From: Bacteroidota bacterium
GTDB lineage: Bacteria; Bacteroidota; Bacteroidia; Chitinophagales; Chitinophagaceae
DNA: 14,592 bases
Assembly: GCA_023411775.1 (NCBI GenBank)
Contig: JAEYOL010000106.1
Location: 1 to 14,592, forward strand
Reading direction: 5' to 3'
The notes beneath the pieces were generated by a model. The model was not told where the DNA came from. It saw only the letters and a list, made by a program, of their open reading frames with translations, and did not search any database. The translations under genes and the position numbers were made by a program. How positions within the stretch are numbered: the first letter of the stretch is position 1; each line of letters opens with the position of its first letter. Shown piece after piece: positions 1-7,316 of this stretch.

Positions 1-1444
1 TTTCAGACAGCCGTACAAAATCAAATGCATTGGGATGTTTAAATTTCCATTGCCGGTAGTATTCGAGCAGGATCTTATCGCGTACTGCTGCACCGACTAC
101 ATATCCCAGTTGTTCCATAAATACAGCACCCTTGGAGTAAGCCGCTGCCGAATAAGCGGTGTTTGTATTAAAATGATCAGCATGCGTGGTCAATGGCTCC
201 TCCCTCCCGCTCTTTACGAGAGAAAAATAACTACGATAACTTCCGGCTTGTGTAAACGAAGTAGTATCGTTTTGCAGGAACGCTTTCACGCGGTTGTCAG
301 CATAACTGGTAAAACCTTCATCCATCCAGGCATAGAGCGATTCGTTGGTGCCCAATACGCCATGATACCAGTTGTGCATCCATTCATGCAGCCAGGCACC
401 CTGCCCGGCCAATAAGGTTGCCATGGGATACTCCATGCCTCCGTCACCGCCTTCAATAAATGAATATTGTTTGTAATCGTATGGCCCGAATGTCTTTTCA
501 ATAAAGGGAAGTGCTCTTTCGGCATTATCCAATATGGCTTCCCAGGCTGCAGCGGAAGGGCTGGAAGCTTTGTATAATAAATGAAAGGTGAGATCCTTCC
601 TTACTTTTCTTTTTACATGTTTGTATTCAGGATCTGCCGCCCACATAAAATCGTGAACATTTGGAGCAGTAAATTTCCAGGTCAGTTTATTACCAGCGGG
701 TCTTGTTACTTTAACGCCCGCATCTTCGTAGCCATAACCGATTTGGTTTGCATTCTGCAAATAACCGGTGCCGCCCAGTATATAATTTTTGTCGATGGTT
801 ATATTCACGTCAAAATCGCCCCAAACCCCATAAAACTCGCGTCCAACATAGGGCGTGGGATGCCAGCCATCCGCATCATATTCGCATAGCTTGGGATACC
901 ACTGGCTCATGGAATAACGAACTTTGGTATTGGGATTATCCCTCCCGCTTCGACGTATCTGCAAGGGGACCTGGGCTTCAAATACCATATCAAAAACAAC
1001 CTTTGACTTTGGCAGGATAGGCCGGTCGAGTTGTACCTCAAGGATGGTTTCAAGCACCTCATACTTTTGTGGCCGCCCATTCATCTTCAATGAAATGATC
1101 TTCTGGTAACCGATCTCATCGGGCTTCAGATGCAGGATGCGGTCTTTTACTCTCGAATCCCAGTCGCCTCCGCTTCCTGATTGTATAGTACCCTGGCGCC
1201 GGCTTCGATTGTCCATCATGCTGCCGGGCTGAAATGCATTAAAATAGAGATGGTAAAAAACCCGTGTGAGGGTATCGGGTGAATTGTTCCAGTACTCCAG
1301 CTTTTGCTTGCCAGCAAACTGATTGGACTGTACGTTCATATCAATATCCATCACATACTTCACTTTCTGCTGCCAACGGCCGGGCTGAGCGAATGCGTAA
1401 TCAAATAGTAAAAAACAAACTACTATAAACCAGAGTCGTTTCAT
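1..1444 (-). CDS. Secreted M1-family zinc metallopeptidase (aminopeptidase N-like), C-terminus outside window
   Basis: A continuous minus-strand frame of about 481 codons starts at an ATG at 1444 and runs off the left edge with no stop. The first 20 residues (Lys/Arg, then a hydrophobic core, ending AFAQ) form a Sec signal peptide, so the protein should be exported. The M1 signatures are clear: a GGMEYPM exopeptidase motif near residues 335-341, then HEWMH at 353-357 with a Glu 19 residues later (E376). This gives the HExxH-x18-E zinc site. A following YSKGAVFMEQL stretch fits the conserved region that carries the catalytic Tyr. M1 enzymes remove N-terminal residues from peptides, and this one probably works in the periplasm or at the cell surface. 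The family is commonly 600 or more residues, so roughly the last quarter or more is missing here. It lies 72 bases after the PepSY-like gene on the same strand. The family call is firm; substrate specificity is unknown. Confidence 0.93.
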   Translation of the reverse strand, partial: MKRLWFIVVCFLLFDYAFAQPGRWQQKVKYVMDIDMNVQSNQFAGKQKLEYWNNSPDTLTRVFYHLYFNAFQPGSMMDNRSRRQGTIQSGSGGDWDSRVKDRILHLKPDEIGYQKIISLKMNGRPQKYEVLETILEVQLDRPILPKSKVVFDMVFEAQVPLQIRRSGRDNPNTKVRYSMSQWYPKLCEYDADGWHPTPYVGREFYGVWGDFDVNITIDKNYILGGTGYLQNANQIGYGYEDAGVKVTRPAGNKLTWKFTAPNVHDFMWAADPEYKHVKRKVRKDLTFHLLYKASSPSAAAWEAILDNAERALPFIEKTFGPYDYKQYSFIEGGDGGMEYPMATLLAGQGAWLHEWMHNWYHGVLGTNESLYAWMDEGFTSYADNRVKAFLQNDTTSFTQAGSYRSYFSLVKSGREEPLTTHADHFNTNTAYSAAAYSKGAVFMEQLGYVVGAAVRDKILLEYYRQWKFKHPNAFDFVRLSE

Positions 1445-1469
1445 GTGGTAAGTTTAAAAATTATCAGAC

Positions 1470-1491
1470 CCGGTAACGTTTTTTTTACCGG
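1470..1491 (-). terminator. Possible weak terminator hairpin after the PepSY-like gene
   Basis: A perfect 7-base inverted repeat (CCGGTAA at 1470-1476 and TTACCGG at 1485-1491) has an 8-base loop. It can be extended if one base is bulged. It lies in the 72-base gap between the PepSY-like gene and the M1 peptidase, both on the minus strand. On that strand it is followed by an AT-rich stretch with a short T run several bases later rather than immediately. It could end or attenuate transcription, but it is not a textbook terminator. Confidence 0.35.
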
Positions 1492-1516
1492 TCAAAACGA
1501 ATATCATGTATTTCGA

Positions 1517-1975
1517 TTAAAGTGTTACCGACTCACGCAGCAATCTTCCTTTAGGATTGAAATAAAGATATTTTTTTTCGACATCATTTTTTTTTGCCTT
1601 CAAACGGTATTGTGTAATATTACCTGGTAAATACAATACCACTGTTTCAGTGACTTCGCGGTCTGCGTATTTACTTTTTTCAAAACCATTTTTTACCTCT
1701 TCGGGAAGTTTATCAAAACTCCATTCTTTTATCGTTTCTTTCCACAAACCTTTATTGGTATAGGAAGCGATCATACTTTCTCCATCCTGGATAAAGTATA
1801 CATCTACACTCACCAGGCGATCTTTAAATTCAATATCGGAAGCGCCGCGGTACTGGTTTGCAAAAGTTTCCTCGACCGCTTTTGGTATTTCACGTATCTG
1901 AGAAAATGCAAAACCCGACATCAATAAAAGGGCTGCTGACAGGGCTGTGATTCTTTTTTTCATCTTTTTCGTCAT
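1517..1975 (-). CDS. Small secreted PepSY-like protein
   Basis: This 152-residue protein has a signal peptide: MTKKMKKR, then a hydrophobic segment ending in GFAFSQ near residue 26. The mature part is about 125 residues. It has the pattern of the Bacteroidota PepSY-like family (annotated as putative beta-lactamase-inhibitor-like): an opening IPKAVEETFANQY helix, beta strands with IEFKD..VDVYF, a W-containing strand, and a second copy-like half ending in KKYLYFNPKGRLLRES. These proteins are periplasmic with no proven role; the inhibitor name rests only on fold similarity. A second ATG four codons in (1963) is an equally good start and has a purine-rich stretch before it. It sits 71 bases after rsmI and 72 bases before the M1 peptidase on the same strand. 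The family assignment is from sequence pattern only. Confidence 0.8.
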   Translation of the reverse strand: MTKKMKKRITALSAALLLMSGFAFSQIREIPKAVEETFANQYRGASDIEFKDRLVSVDVYFIQDGESMIASYTNKGLWKETIKEWSFDKLPEEVKNGFEKSKYADREVTETVVLYLPGNITQYRLKAKKNDVEKKYLYFNPKGRLLRESVTL

Positions 1976-1989
1976 TTGTTATGCAGCAA

Positions 1990-2004
1990 AATTGTCGAAC
2001 AATT
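1990..2004. repeat. Short perfect inverted repeat in the rsmI to PepSY-gene spacer
   Basis: AATTGT, a 3-base centre, then ACAATT lies 15-29 bases upstream of the PepSY-like start. It may be a protein-binding site or a weak hairpin. On the minus strand, CAATTTTG overlaps its edge and differs at one base from a TAnnTTTG promoter box, but there is no matching upstream TTG at the proper distance. It is AT-rich and short, so chance is quite possible. Confidence 0.25.
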
Positions 2005-2046
2005 ATTGTATCCCTGTAAAATGCACGAATTTTTAGGTTTATATTA

Positions 2047-2715
2047 TCATTTTTCCCTGCCGGCCACTACAACCACTATCTCTCCTTTGACGGTTTTTTG
2101 TGAGAAATAGTGGGCCAGTTCTGCCAGTGTGCCCCTTTTATTTTCTTCATAAAGCTTGGTCAATTCACGGCTTACCGAACATAAGCGGTCAGCGCCGAAA
2201 TAAATCGCAAACTCTTCAAGAGTTTTCACCAACCTCATCGGTGACTCATAAAACACCATGGTTCTTTCCTCTTCGGCCAATTGTTTCAACAAAGTTTGTT
2301 TTCCTTTCTTTAGAGGAAGAAATCCTTCAAAAACAAAACGGTTGGAAGGTATACCGCTATTCACCAGCGCGGGCACAAATGCCGTAGCGCCAGGCAGGCA
2401 CTCTACCCTTATGCCTGCTTTTATACATTCACGCACCAGCAGGAATGCAGGATCGGAAATTCCTGGTGTGCCGGCATCCGTAACCACGGCCATCGTCTTT
2501 CCTTCACGCAACTGGTCGACTAAGTGCGTTACTATCTTGTGTTCATTGTGCTGGTGATATGGCGTTAGTGGTTTGCTTATCTGGTAGTGATTGAGCAAAT
2601 GAGAACTCGTGCGTGTGTCTTCCGCCAGTATCAGGTCCACTTCCTTCAGCACTTCCAGGGCCCGGAGCGTGATATCCTTGAGATTGCCAATGGGAGTGGG
2701 AACCAGGTAGAGCAT
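2047..2715 (-). CDS. rsmI: 16S rRNA (cytidine-1402-2'-O)-methyltransferase RsmI
   Basis: The product of 222 residues uses S-adenosylmethionine to methylate the 2'-hydroxyl of C1402 in the decoding centre of 16S rRNA. The tetrapyrrole-methylase fold is clear. The N-terminus reads LYLVPTPIGNLKDITLRAL, followed by an AEDTRTS motif near 31-37, then TDAGTPGISDPAF near 79-91 and a PGATAF motif for the cofactor site. The later segments FVFEGFLP, VFYESPMRL and SRELTKLYEE are all RsmI hallmarks. It is shorter than the E. coli enzyme (286 residues) because it ends at the KGEIVVVV strand without the C-terminal extension, which is common in Bacteroidota. The ATG at 2715 places the first conserved strand at residue 2, so no upstream start is needed. 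It lies 94 bases after purS on the same strand, but a hairpin in that gap suggests a separate transcript. Confidence 0.95.
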   Translation of the reverse strand: MLYLVPTPIGNLKDITLRALEVLKEVDLILAEDTRTSSHLLNHYQISKPLTPYHQHNEHKIVTHLVDQLREGKTMAVVTDAGTPGISDPAFLLVRECIKAGIRVECLPGATAFVPALVNSGIPSNRFVFEGFLPLKKGKQTLLKQLAEEERTMVFYESPMRLVKTLEEFAIYFGADRLCSVSRELTKLYEENKRGTLAELAHYFSQKTVKGEIVVVVAGREK

Positions 2716-2750
2716 GAGCAGTTGGAGAAGTTTAAAAAATTACGGTTGAA

Positions 2751-2780
2751 AACAATTGGCTGTGGCCGCAGCCAACTGTT
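2751..2780 (-). terminator. Rho-independent terminator candidate after purS
   Basis: A 12-base-pair stem with one mismatch (arms 2751-2762 and 2769-2780, GC-rich core TTGGCTG / CAGCCAA) closes a 6-base loop. On the minus strand it is followed by a short T-rich run (TTTTC), then by a longer T tract 9 bases further on. It lies 30-59 bases past the purS stop and 36 bases before the rsmI start, so it would end the pssA-purS message. Confidence 0.6.
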
Positions 2781-2809
2781 AGTTGCCGGCATCGTTCTCA
2801 ACGATAAGA

Positions 2810-3055
2810 TTAGTTCACACTTACTTCAAAATATTCCATTACAGGATTAGAGAGCAGTTTTTTACTCGCTTCTTCGGCGATTTGTTGCGCCTGCTCAGGA
2901 GAGTCAGCATTGATGCGGAGTGAAATATGTTTGCCGATCCTCACATCTTCCACGCCATTCAGGCCAAGGTTTTCCAATCCGCCCATCACAGCTTTACCCT
3001 GCGGGTCCAATAGTTCTTTTAAAGGCATCACTTTGATCTGAACCGTGTACGTCAT
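2810..3055 (-). CDS. purS: Phosphoribosylformylglycinamidine synthase subunit PurS
   Basis: This 81-residue protein is the small subunit of the three-part PurS/PurQ/PurL FGAM synthase, which makes formylglycinamidine ribonucleotide in purine synthesis. PurS helps hold the glutaminase and synthetase subunits together and shield ammonia transfer. The family pattern is present: a first strand (TYTVQIKVMP), then LLDPQGKAV with the conserved DPQG, LGLNGVEDVRIGK, and a final Ala/Glu-rich helix followed by NPVMEYFEV. Length is typical. The ATG overlaps the pssA stop as ATGA, so the two are translationally coupled. Neither purQ nor purL is in the window. Presence of PurS implies the organism uses the split enzyme with a short PurL rather than the large single-chain form. 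Confidence 0.93.
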   Translation of the reverse strand: MTYTVQIKVMPLKELLDPQGKAVMGGLENLGLNGVEDVRIGKHISLRINADSPEQAQQIAEEASKKLLSNPVMEYFEVSVN

Positions 3056-3816
3056 GCTATTTTATTTTTGAACGCCAAAGATACAATAACGTAGGCGAGG
3101 AATACGACCGGTATCGCCACCCATTTCAGAAAAATGGCAGCTACAATCGCGACCCCCGCCAGTATATATTTTGGCAGGTTATTTTTTAAACTGCTGTCCC
3201 GGAACTTTAGGCTCAACAGCGGGAGAGTGCTAACCATGAGATAACTAAGCAAAACAATGATCCCGTAAAGCAGCCATTTATTAAGCAACAACTCATGCAG
3301 GTTTAGCTGCTGGTAGTGTATGATCAGCGGGAACGCAGCTACGGTTATACCCGCAGCCGGGGTAGGAAGACCTTTAAAGGAATATTGTTGCGAGGAATCG
3401 AGATTGAATTTTGCCAGTCGCCAGGCCGCCGCACAGGGCAATAAGAAAGCGGGAGCCAGTGCGACCATCGATACATCCAGGCCGTTAATTTCCCTTGCGA
3501 AACTGATCCGCAACAACTGGTAAAGGATCAATCCGGGTGCAACGCCAAAACTAACCACATCCGCCAGCGAATCCAGTTGCTTACCCATTTCAGAGGTGGC
3601 TTTAAACAGGCGCGCGACAAATCCATCCAGAAAATCAACCAGTGCCGCGGCAAAGATGAACAGGGAACCCATCGCAATCTTTTCCGGCATATTCACGGTT
3701 GTAAATCCAGTGGCATCCGTATAAACAATTGCCTCGCCTGTTTGTAGGATACAGACAATGGCAAAACAGCCAAAAACAAGATTAAGCAGGGTGAAGAGGT
3801 TCGGTATTTGTTTCAT
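3052..3816 (-). CDS. pssA: CDP-diacylglycerol--serine O-phosphatidyltransferase
   Basis: This 254-residue integral membrane protein makes phosphatidylserine, the precursor of phosphatidylethanolamine, from CDP-diacylglycerol and L-serine. The full CDP-alcohol phosphotransferase motif is visible: D61-xx-D64-G65-xx-A68-R69, then G78, D82 and D86, where the Asp residues bind the metal and the CDP group. About six to eight hydrophobic segments surround it, starting with the N-terminal PNLFTLLNLVFGCFAIV helix. Length and the MKQIPNLFTLLN start are typical of the Bacteroidota subclass II enzyme. Its stop overlaps the purS start by four bases. No psd gene is next to it here. PgsA shares the motif, but the overall sequence style favours PssA. 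Confidence 0.93.
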   Translation of the reverse strand: MKQIPNLFTLLNLVFGCFAIVCILQTGEAIVYTDATGFTTVNMPEKIAMGSLFIFAAALVDFLDGFVARLFKATSEMGKQLDSLADVVSFGVAPGLILYQLLRISFAREINGLDVSMVALAPAFLLPCAAAWRLAKFNLDSSQQYSFKGLPTPAAGITVAAFPLIIHYQQLNLHELLLNKWLLYGIIVLLSYLMVSTLPLLSLKFRDSSLKNNLPKYILAGVAIVAAIFLKWVAIPVVFLAYVIVSLAFKNKIA

Positions 3817-3913
3817 ATAAGTCGATAATCGAAAGTCAATGGCCGATATTCCTCGACTATTAACAGTAAGACCGTTTAAAGGAATTTATTGATATTGTAT
3901 TCATTCGTCGCGC

Positions 3914-3921
3914 CAAAAATA
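3914..3921 (-). promoter_or_regulatory. Possible -7 box for pssA-purS
   Basis: On the minus strand the octamer TATTTTTG fits the Bacteroidota TAnnTTTG consensus and would give a leader of about 90 bases before the pssA ATG at 3816. I see no TTG at the expected -33 distance, so support is only half complete. The rest of the 193-base spacer (3817-4009) holds degenerate 7-base repeats near pssA and AT-rich inverted repeats near pepP, and no gene. Confidence 0.3.
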
Positions 3922-3960
3922 AGCATCCTTAATGGTCCGGCACTGAAAGGTTTGACGCTA

Positions 3961-4004
3961 TTAATTTTCAACCTGAAATTAACTCATGTTCCACCCTGTT
4001 AATT
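3961..4004 (-). repeat. Overlapping AT-rich inverted repeats downstream of the aminopeptidase
   Basis: The block AAATTAAC (3976-3983) can pair with TTAATTT on one side (3961-3967) or, through AATTAAC, with GTTAATT on the other (3998-4004). These are two perfect 7-base stems that exclude each other. They begin 6 bases after the minus-strand stop at 4010. They may act as a weak terminator or protect the 3' end of the message. The stems are almost all A/T, so they are weak and could be chance. Confidence 0.3.
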
Positions 4005-4009
4005 CCGAA

Positions 4010-5302
4010 CTAGCGGTTTTTCATTAAACTTTCAATCTCATCCGCAGTGATCGGGATATTTTTCATCAGGTCTTTATTCCCATTTTTCGTGATCCATACA
4101 TTATTCTCAATACGAATACCCATTTGTTCTTCTTCGATATAGATACCGGGTTCTACCGTCAGCACCATTCCCGCTTTCAGCGGTTCTGTCCGCGTACCCA
4201 GGTCGTGTACATCGATGCCGAGATGGTGGGAGATGCCGTGGTATAAATATTTCCGGTACGCACGGTTTTCGGGATCCTCATTCTTTACATCCGATTTTTT
4301 CAGCAGCCCAATTTTCAGGAATTGCTGCGTGGCCTCTTCTCCTACTTTATCTGTGTAGTCAATGATGTTGATTCCCGGCTTCAAAAGACTTTTTGCATAG
4401 TCGTGCAGGTGCAGACAGGCATTGTAAACAGTTTTTTGTCGTTTTGTGAACTTTCCATTTACGGGCACTGTGCGGGTAAGGTCTGCGCAATACCCACCGT
4501 ACTCTGCTCCAAAATCCATCAGGATAAGCTCACCATCTTTACATTCCTCGTTGTTGAACACATAGTGTAAAGTACGCGCCCTGTCACCGCTGGCGATAAT
4601 GCTGCTGTAAGCCTCGCCGGTAGCCCGCTGGCTAAGGAAAGAATGTACGATCTCGGCTTCAATTTCATATTCCATCACACCCGGTCTGATAAACTTCAAC
4701 AGCCGGCGGAAAGTAATCTCCGTAATATCGATCGCTTTCTGCATGACCTCTGTTTCGAAAGGAGTCTTGACAGCCCGCAGTTCCTTAAATATTTTCGCAG
4801 CTCTTTCAAACTGGTGCAGGGGATAACGCTTCTTCATATCCCGGATATATCGGTAGTCACGGGTCTGCAACAAACTTGCTTTCCGGTCATTTTCATTACT
4901 ATCCAGGTAAATGGTATCGGCCAGGTGTATCCAGGTTTGGAGTACAGCGTCTATCGTATCAAGCCATACGATGGTTTCGATCCCGCTAAGTTGGCGTGCC
5001 TCATCCGCTCTCAGCCTCTTGCCATCCCATTTTTCCTTCAGCTCATTGGGTCTTACCAATACCAAAACTTCACGATATTTTGGATCCGGGTTATCCGGGA
5101 ATAATATGACCATGCTGTCTTCCTGCGTCACGCCGCTAAGCCAGTACAGGTCGCTATTCTGGCGAAAACGATAAATAGCATCTCCATTACTTGGTGTTTC
5201 GTCGTTGCTGACAATAATTGCGATCGCGTTTTTCTTCATCATACCAATAAACCGTTCCCGGTTTTTCCGAAATAGCTCTGGGTTGAGCGGCAAATTTTTC
5301 AT
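4010..5302 (-). CDS. pepP: Xaa-Pro aminopeptidase (M24B, aminopeptidase P)
   Basis: This 430-residue cytoplasmic enzyme removes an N-terminal residue that precedes proline. The N-terminal creatinase-like domain covers about residues 5-165, including SDLYWLSGVTQEDS. The C-terminal pita-bread domain carries all five metal ligands: D263 (MDFGAEYGG), D274 (CADLTRT), H359 (HGISHHLG), E384 (LTVEPGIY) and E399 (GIRIEN). These bind two Mn or similar ions. Length matches the E. coli PepP type. No signal peptide is seen. The ATG at 5302 gives MKNLPLNPELFRKNRERF, which fits the family start. It is divergent from pckA across a 310-base spacer, and I found no convincing consensus promoter for it there. 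The symbol is by homology; a paralogue with another exact substrate is possible. Confidence 0.93.
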   Translation of the reverse strand: MKNLPLNPELFRKNRERFIGMMKKNAIAIIVSNDETPSNGDAIYRFRQNSDLYWLSGVTQEDSMVILFPDNPDPKYREVLVLVRPNELKEKWDGKRLRADEARQLSGIETIVWLDTIDAVLQTWIHLADTIYLDSNENDRKASLLQTRDYRYIRDMKKRYPLHQFERAAKIFKELRAVKTPFETEVMQKAIDITEITFRRLLKFIRPGVMEYEIEAEIVHSFLSQRATGEAYSSIIASGDRARTLHYVFNNEECKDGELILMDFGAEYGGYCADLTRTVPVNGKFTKRQKTVYNACLHLHDYAKSLLKPGINIIDYTDKVGEEATQQFLKIGLLKKSDVKNEDPENRAYRKYLYHGISHHLGIDVHDLGTRTEPLKAGMVLTVEPGIYIEEEQMGIRIENNVWITKNGNKDLMKNIPITADEIESLMKNR

Positions 5303-5454
5303 ACTTGATTTTTATTAGTCTGACCAGCCTGCTGAAGGGATCGCTGATAACCAATCCTATCTGCCTGCTTAAAGCGATAAAGATATAAAGGCCTGTCCAT
5401 TCGGGCTTTAGAATTTATGATTCACAATAAATGTATTTTATTAGGTGTAGAAGC

Positions 5455-5476
5455 TTGAATAATTGATATTATTCAA
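5455..5476. promoter_or_regulatory. Perfect 22-base palindrome upstream of pckA, operator candidate
   Basis: TTGAATAAT (5455-5463), a 4-base centre, then ATTATTCAA (5468-5476) make a perfect 9-base inverted repeat. The TTGAATAA half is repeated directly at 5492-5499, and an ATTCAA element recurs at 5531-5536. The palindrome ends 80 bases upstream of the pckA -33 element, so it is outside the core promoter. It could bind a dimeric activator, or act on pepP. High A/T content raises the chance of coincidence. Confidence 0.4.
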
Positions 5477-5555
5477 TAAAAATTATTTTTTTTGAATAAA
5501 AACTAAATTCATTCATTTTTATCGAAGCAAATTCAATGTGTCGTGCGAACACCCG

Positions 5556-5588
5556 TTTGTATTTCACACTAATTCTGTGTTATTTTTG
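5556..5588 (+). promoter_or_regulatory. pckA promoter, Bacteroidota type
   Basis: TTTG at 5556-5559, a 21-base spacer, then TATTTTTG at 5581-5588 match the TTTG / TAnnTTTG elements read by the Bacteroidota housekeeping sigma factor. Transcription would start around 5594-5596, giving a leader of just under 20 bases before the ATG at 5613. There is no Shine-Dalgarno sequence in the leader, as is common in this phylum. Confidence 0.65.
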
Positions 5589-5612
5589 CTCTCCTAAACA
5601 AAAGATTGCAAT

Positions 5613-7217
5613 ATGGCCAGCACGACCGTTACTGTACCCCGGGAAAACTTAAAAAGCCTGGGTTTGAAAAATTATGAAAACATCCACTACCAGCTTACAC
5701 CCGAAGAGTTGGTCCAGGATTCAGTAAGAACAGGAAACGGTGTTCTCAATGATACCGGCGCCCTGGTGATACATACCGGGGAATTTACCGGACGCGCACC
5801 AAAAGACAAGTTTATTGTAAATGATCCTGATACTGCTGAGCATATCCACTGGAATGATTTCAATATTCCGATCGATCAAAAATACTTTGATATCATCCGT
5901 GAAAAGATCCTGGACTATTATCAATCGTTGCCAGAGTTATGGGTGCGTGACTGCTATGCTTGTGCCGACCCGAGATACCGACTTAATATCAGGATCATAA
6001 ATGAAAATCCGGCCAACAATCTTTTTGCCTACAATATGTTTTTACGTCCCGGGGAAGAAGAGCTCGAAAATTTTAACCCCGACTGGCAGATATACTCAGC
6101 ACCAGGTCTGAAACTTGATCCTAAAGAATGTGGCACCCGCCAGCACAACGCTGCGGTTGTTTCTTTTCGTGATAAAACAATCCTGATAGCAGGAACGGGC
6201 TATACCGGTGAAATAAAGAAAGGCATTTTTACTATTCTCAATTATATCCTCCCACAGCAAAAAAATGTGTTGAGCATGCATTGCAGTGCCAACGTGGGAG
6301 AAAAAGGCGATACGGCCATCTTCTTTGGATTGAGCGGCACCGGTAAGACTACGCTGAGCGCTGACCCAAGTCGTAAACTGATCGGCGATGATGAACATGG
6401 CTGGACAGAAGATAATATTTTCAACTTTGAAGGTGGATGTTATGCCAAGACCATACATCTTACAGAAGAAAAAGAACCTGAGATATATAATGCCATCAGG
6501 CCAGGCGCCCTTGTAGAAAATACCCGCTTTTTCCCCGGAACCAATAAGATCAATTTTGAGGATAGCAGCATTACAGAAAATACCCGGGTATCTTACCCGC
6601 TGGATTATATCAGCAATGCACAGGAACCGTCGATAGCCGGTTTGCCACGGAATATCTTCTTCCTCACCTGCGACGCCTTTGGTGTATTGCCACCTATCGC
6701 AAAACTGACGATTGGCCAGGCCATGTACCAGTTTATCTCCGGTTACACTGCAAAGGTTGCCGGTACGGAAGCTGGTGTTACCGAACCCAAGCCCACATTC
6801 AGCGCCTGCTTTGGTGCGCCATTCCTGCCGCTGCATCCCGGCAAATACGCCGAAATGCTGGGCAAAAAAATGTTGCAGAACAAAGTAAATGTTTGGTTGA
6901 TAAATACCGGATGGACAGGCGGCCCCTATGGCATTGGTAGCCGGATGAAATTGAAATACACCCGCGCCATGATCACCGCGGTGCTGGAGGGCAGGCTGAA
7001 CGATACACGTTTCGAAACACATTCCATATTTGATATGGCCATGCCACTGGAATGTCCCTGCGTACCAACTGAAGTGCTGAACCCACGTAATACCTGGTCC
7101 GATCCATCAGCCTATGATGAAAAGGCACGTTTCCTCGCGAAATTGTTTATACACAATTTTCAAAAAAACAGCGACGGGGTGAGTGCCGAAATTATAGCTG
7201 CAGGTCCCAGGATCTAA
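5613..7217 (+). CDS. pckA: Phosphoenolpyruvate carboxykinase (ATP)
   Basis: This 534-residue enzyme converts oxaloacetate and ATP to phosphoenolpyruvate, CO2 and ADP. It is the first committed step of gluconeogenesis; in some anaerobes it runs in reverse. All landmarks of the ATP type are present: GRAPKDK with substrate-binding Arg61, KKGIF around K202-K203, H223 in MHCSAN, the P-loop GLSGTGKT at 239-246, GDDEHGW at 258-264 holding the metal-binding Asp, TCDAFGVLPP at 352-361, and the adenine-site region INTGWTGGPYG near 430-440. Length agrees with the family (about 530-540). It has its own promoter and terminator, so it is probably transcribed alone. Regulation by carbon source is likely for this gene in general; a palindrome upstream offers a candidate site, but no regulator is identified. 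A long open frame on the opposite strand (6096-7022) is not a gene. Confidence 0.98.
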   Translation: MASTTVTVPRENLKSLGLKNYENIHYQLTPEELVQDSVRTGNGVLNDTGALVIHTGEFTGRAPKDKFIVNDPDTAEHIHWNDFNIPIDQKYFDIIREKILDYYQSLPELWVRDCYACADPRYRLNIRIINENPANNLFAYNMFLRPGEEELENFNPDWQIYSAPGLKLDPKECGTRQHNAAVVSFRDKTILIAGTGYTGEIKKGIFTILNYILPQQKNVLSMHCSANVGEKGDTAIFFGLSGTGKTTLSADPSRKLIGDDEHGWTEDNIFNFEGGCYAKTIHLTEEKEPEIYNAIRPGALVENTRFFPGTNKINFEDSSITENTRVSYPLDYISNAQEPSIAGLPRNIFFLTCDAFGVLPPIAKLTIGQAMYQFISGYTAKVAGTEAGVTEPKPTFSACFGAPFLPLHPGKYAEMLGKKMLQNKVNVWLINTGWTGGPYGIGSRMKLKYTRAMITAVLEGRLNDTRFETHSIFDMAMPLECPCVPTEVLNPRNTWSDPSAYDEKARFLAKLFIHNFQKNSDGVSAEIIAAGPRI

Positions 7218-7232
7218 GCAGCCGGGGTCGTG

Positions 7233-7259
7233 AAAATGGCCCCGAACGGCGCCATTTTT
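7233..7259 (+). terminator. Rho-independent terminator after pckA
   Basis: AAAATGGC (7233-7240) pairs with GCCATTTT (7251-7258) across a 10-base GC-rich loop. The 3' arm runs into a T tract. It begins 16 bases after the pckA stop. A competing GGGG/CCCC stem overlaps the 5' side. The position and T run make it a good terminator for pckA. Confidence 0.6.
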
Positions 7260-7316
7260 ATCAAATTTCACTTTCCCGTTGCAACTTTTGCGTATTGACC
7301 CCCGTTTATAGTCAGT

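Larger units (their letters stand above)
5303..5612. other. 310-base divergent intergenic region between pepP and pckA
   Basis: No gene or RNA gene is seen here. The half nearest pepP (5303-5420) has average composition and no clear motif. The part from about 5420 to 5540 is strongly A/T-rich and contains a perfect palindrome at 5455-5476 and a repeat of one of its arms at 5492-5499. The final part holds the pckA promoter. The pepP promoter must also lie here but cannot be identified from the consensus. Confidence 0.7.

Noticed and set aside
35..1109. Several plus-strand frames of 60-126 codons at the left end
   Set aside because: They are opposite the M1 peptidase, whose signal peptide, zinc site and GGMEYPM motif prove the minus-strand frame, and they show no family features.
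6096..7022. 308-residue open frame on the minus strand opposite pckA
   Set aside because: It lies wholly within the unmistakable pckA gene, has no recognisable domain, and its composition (many Cys, Phe, His in odd clusters) is that of an antisense shadow of a conserved gene.
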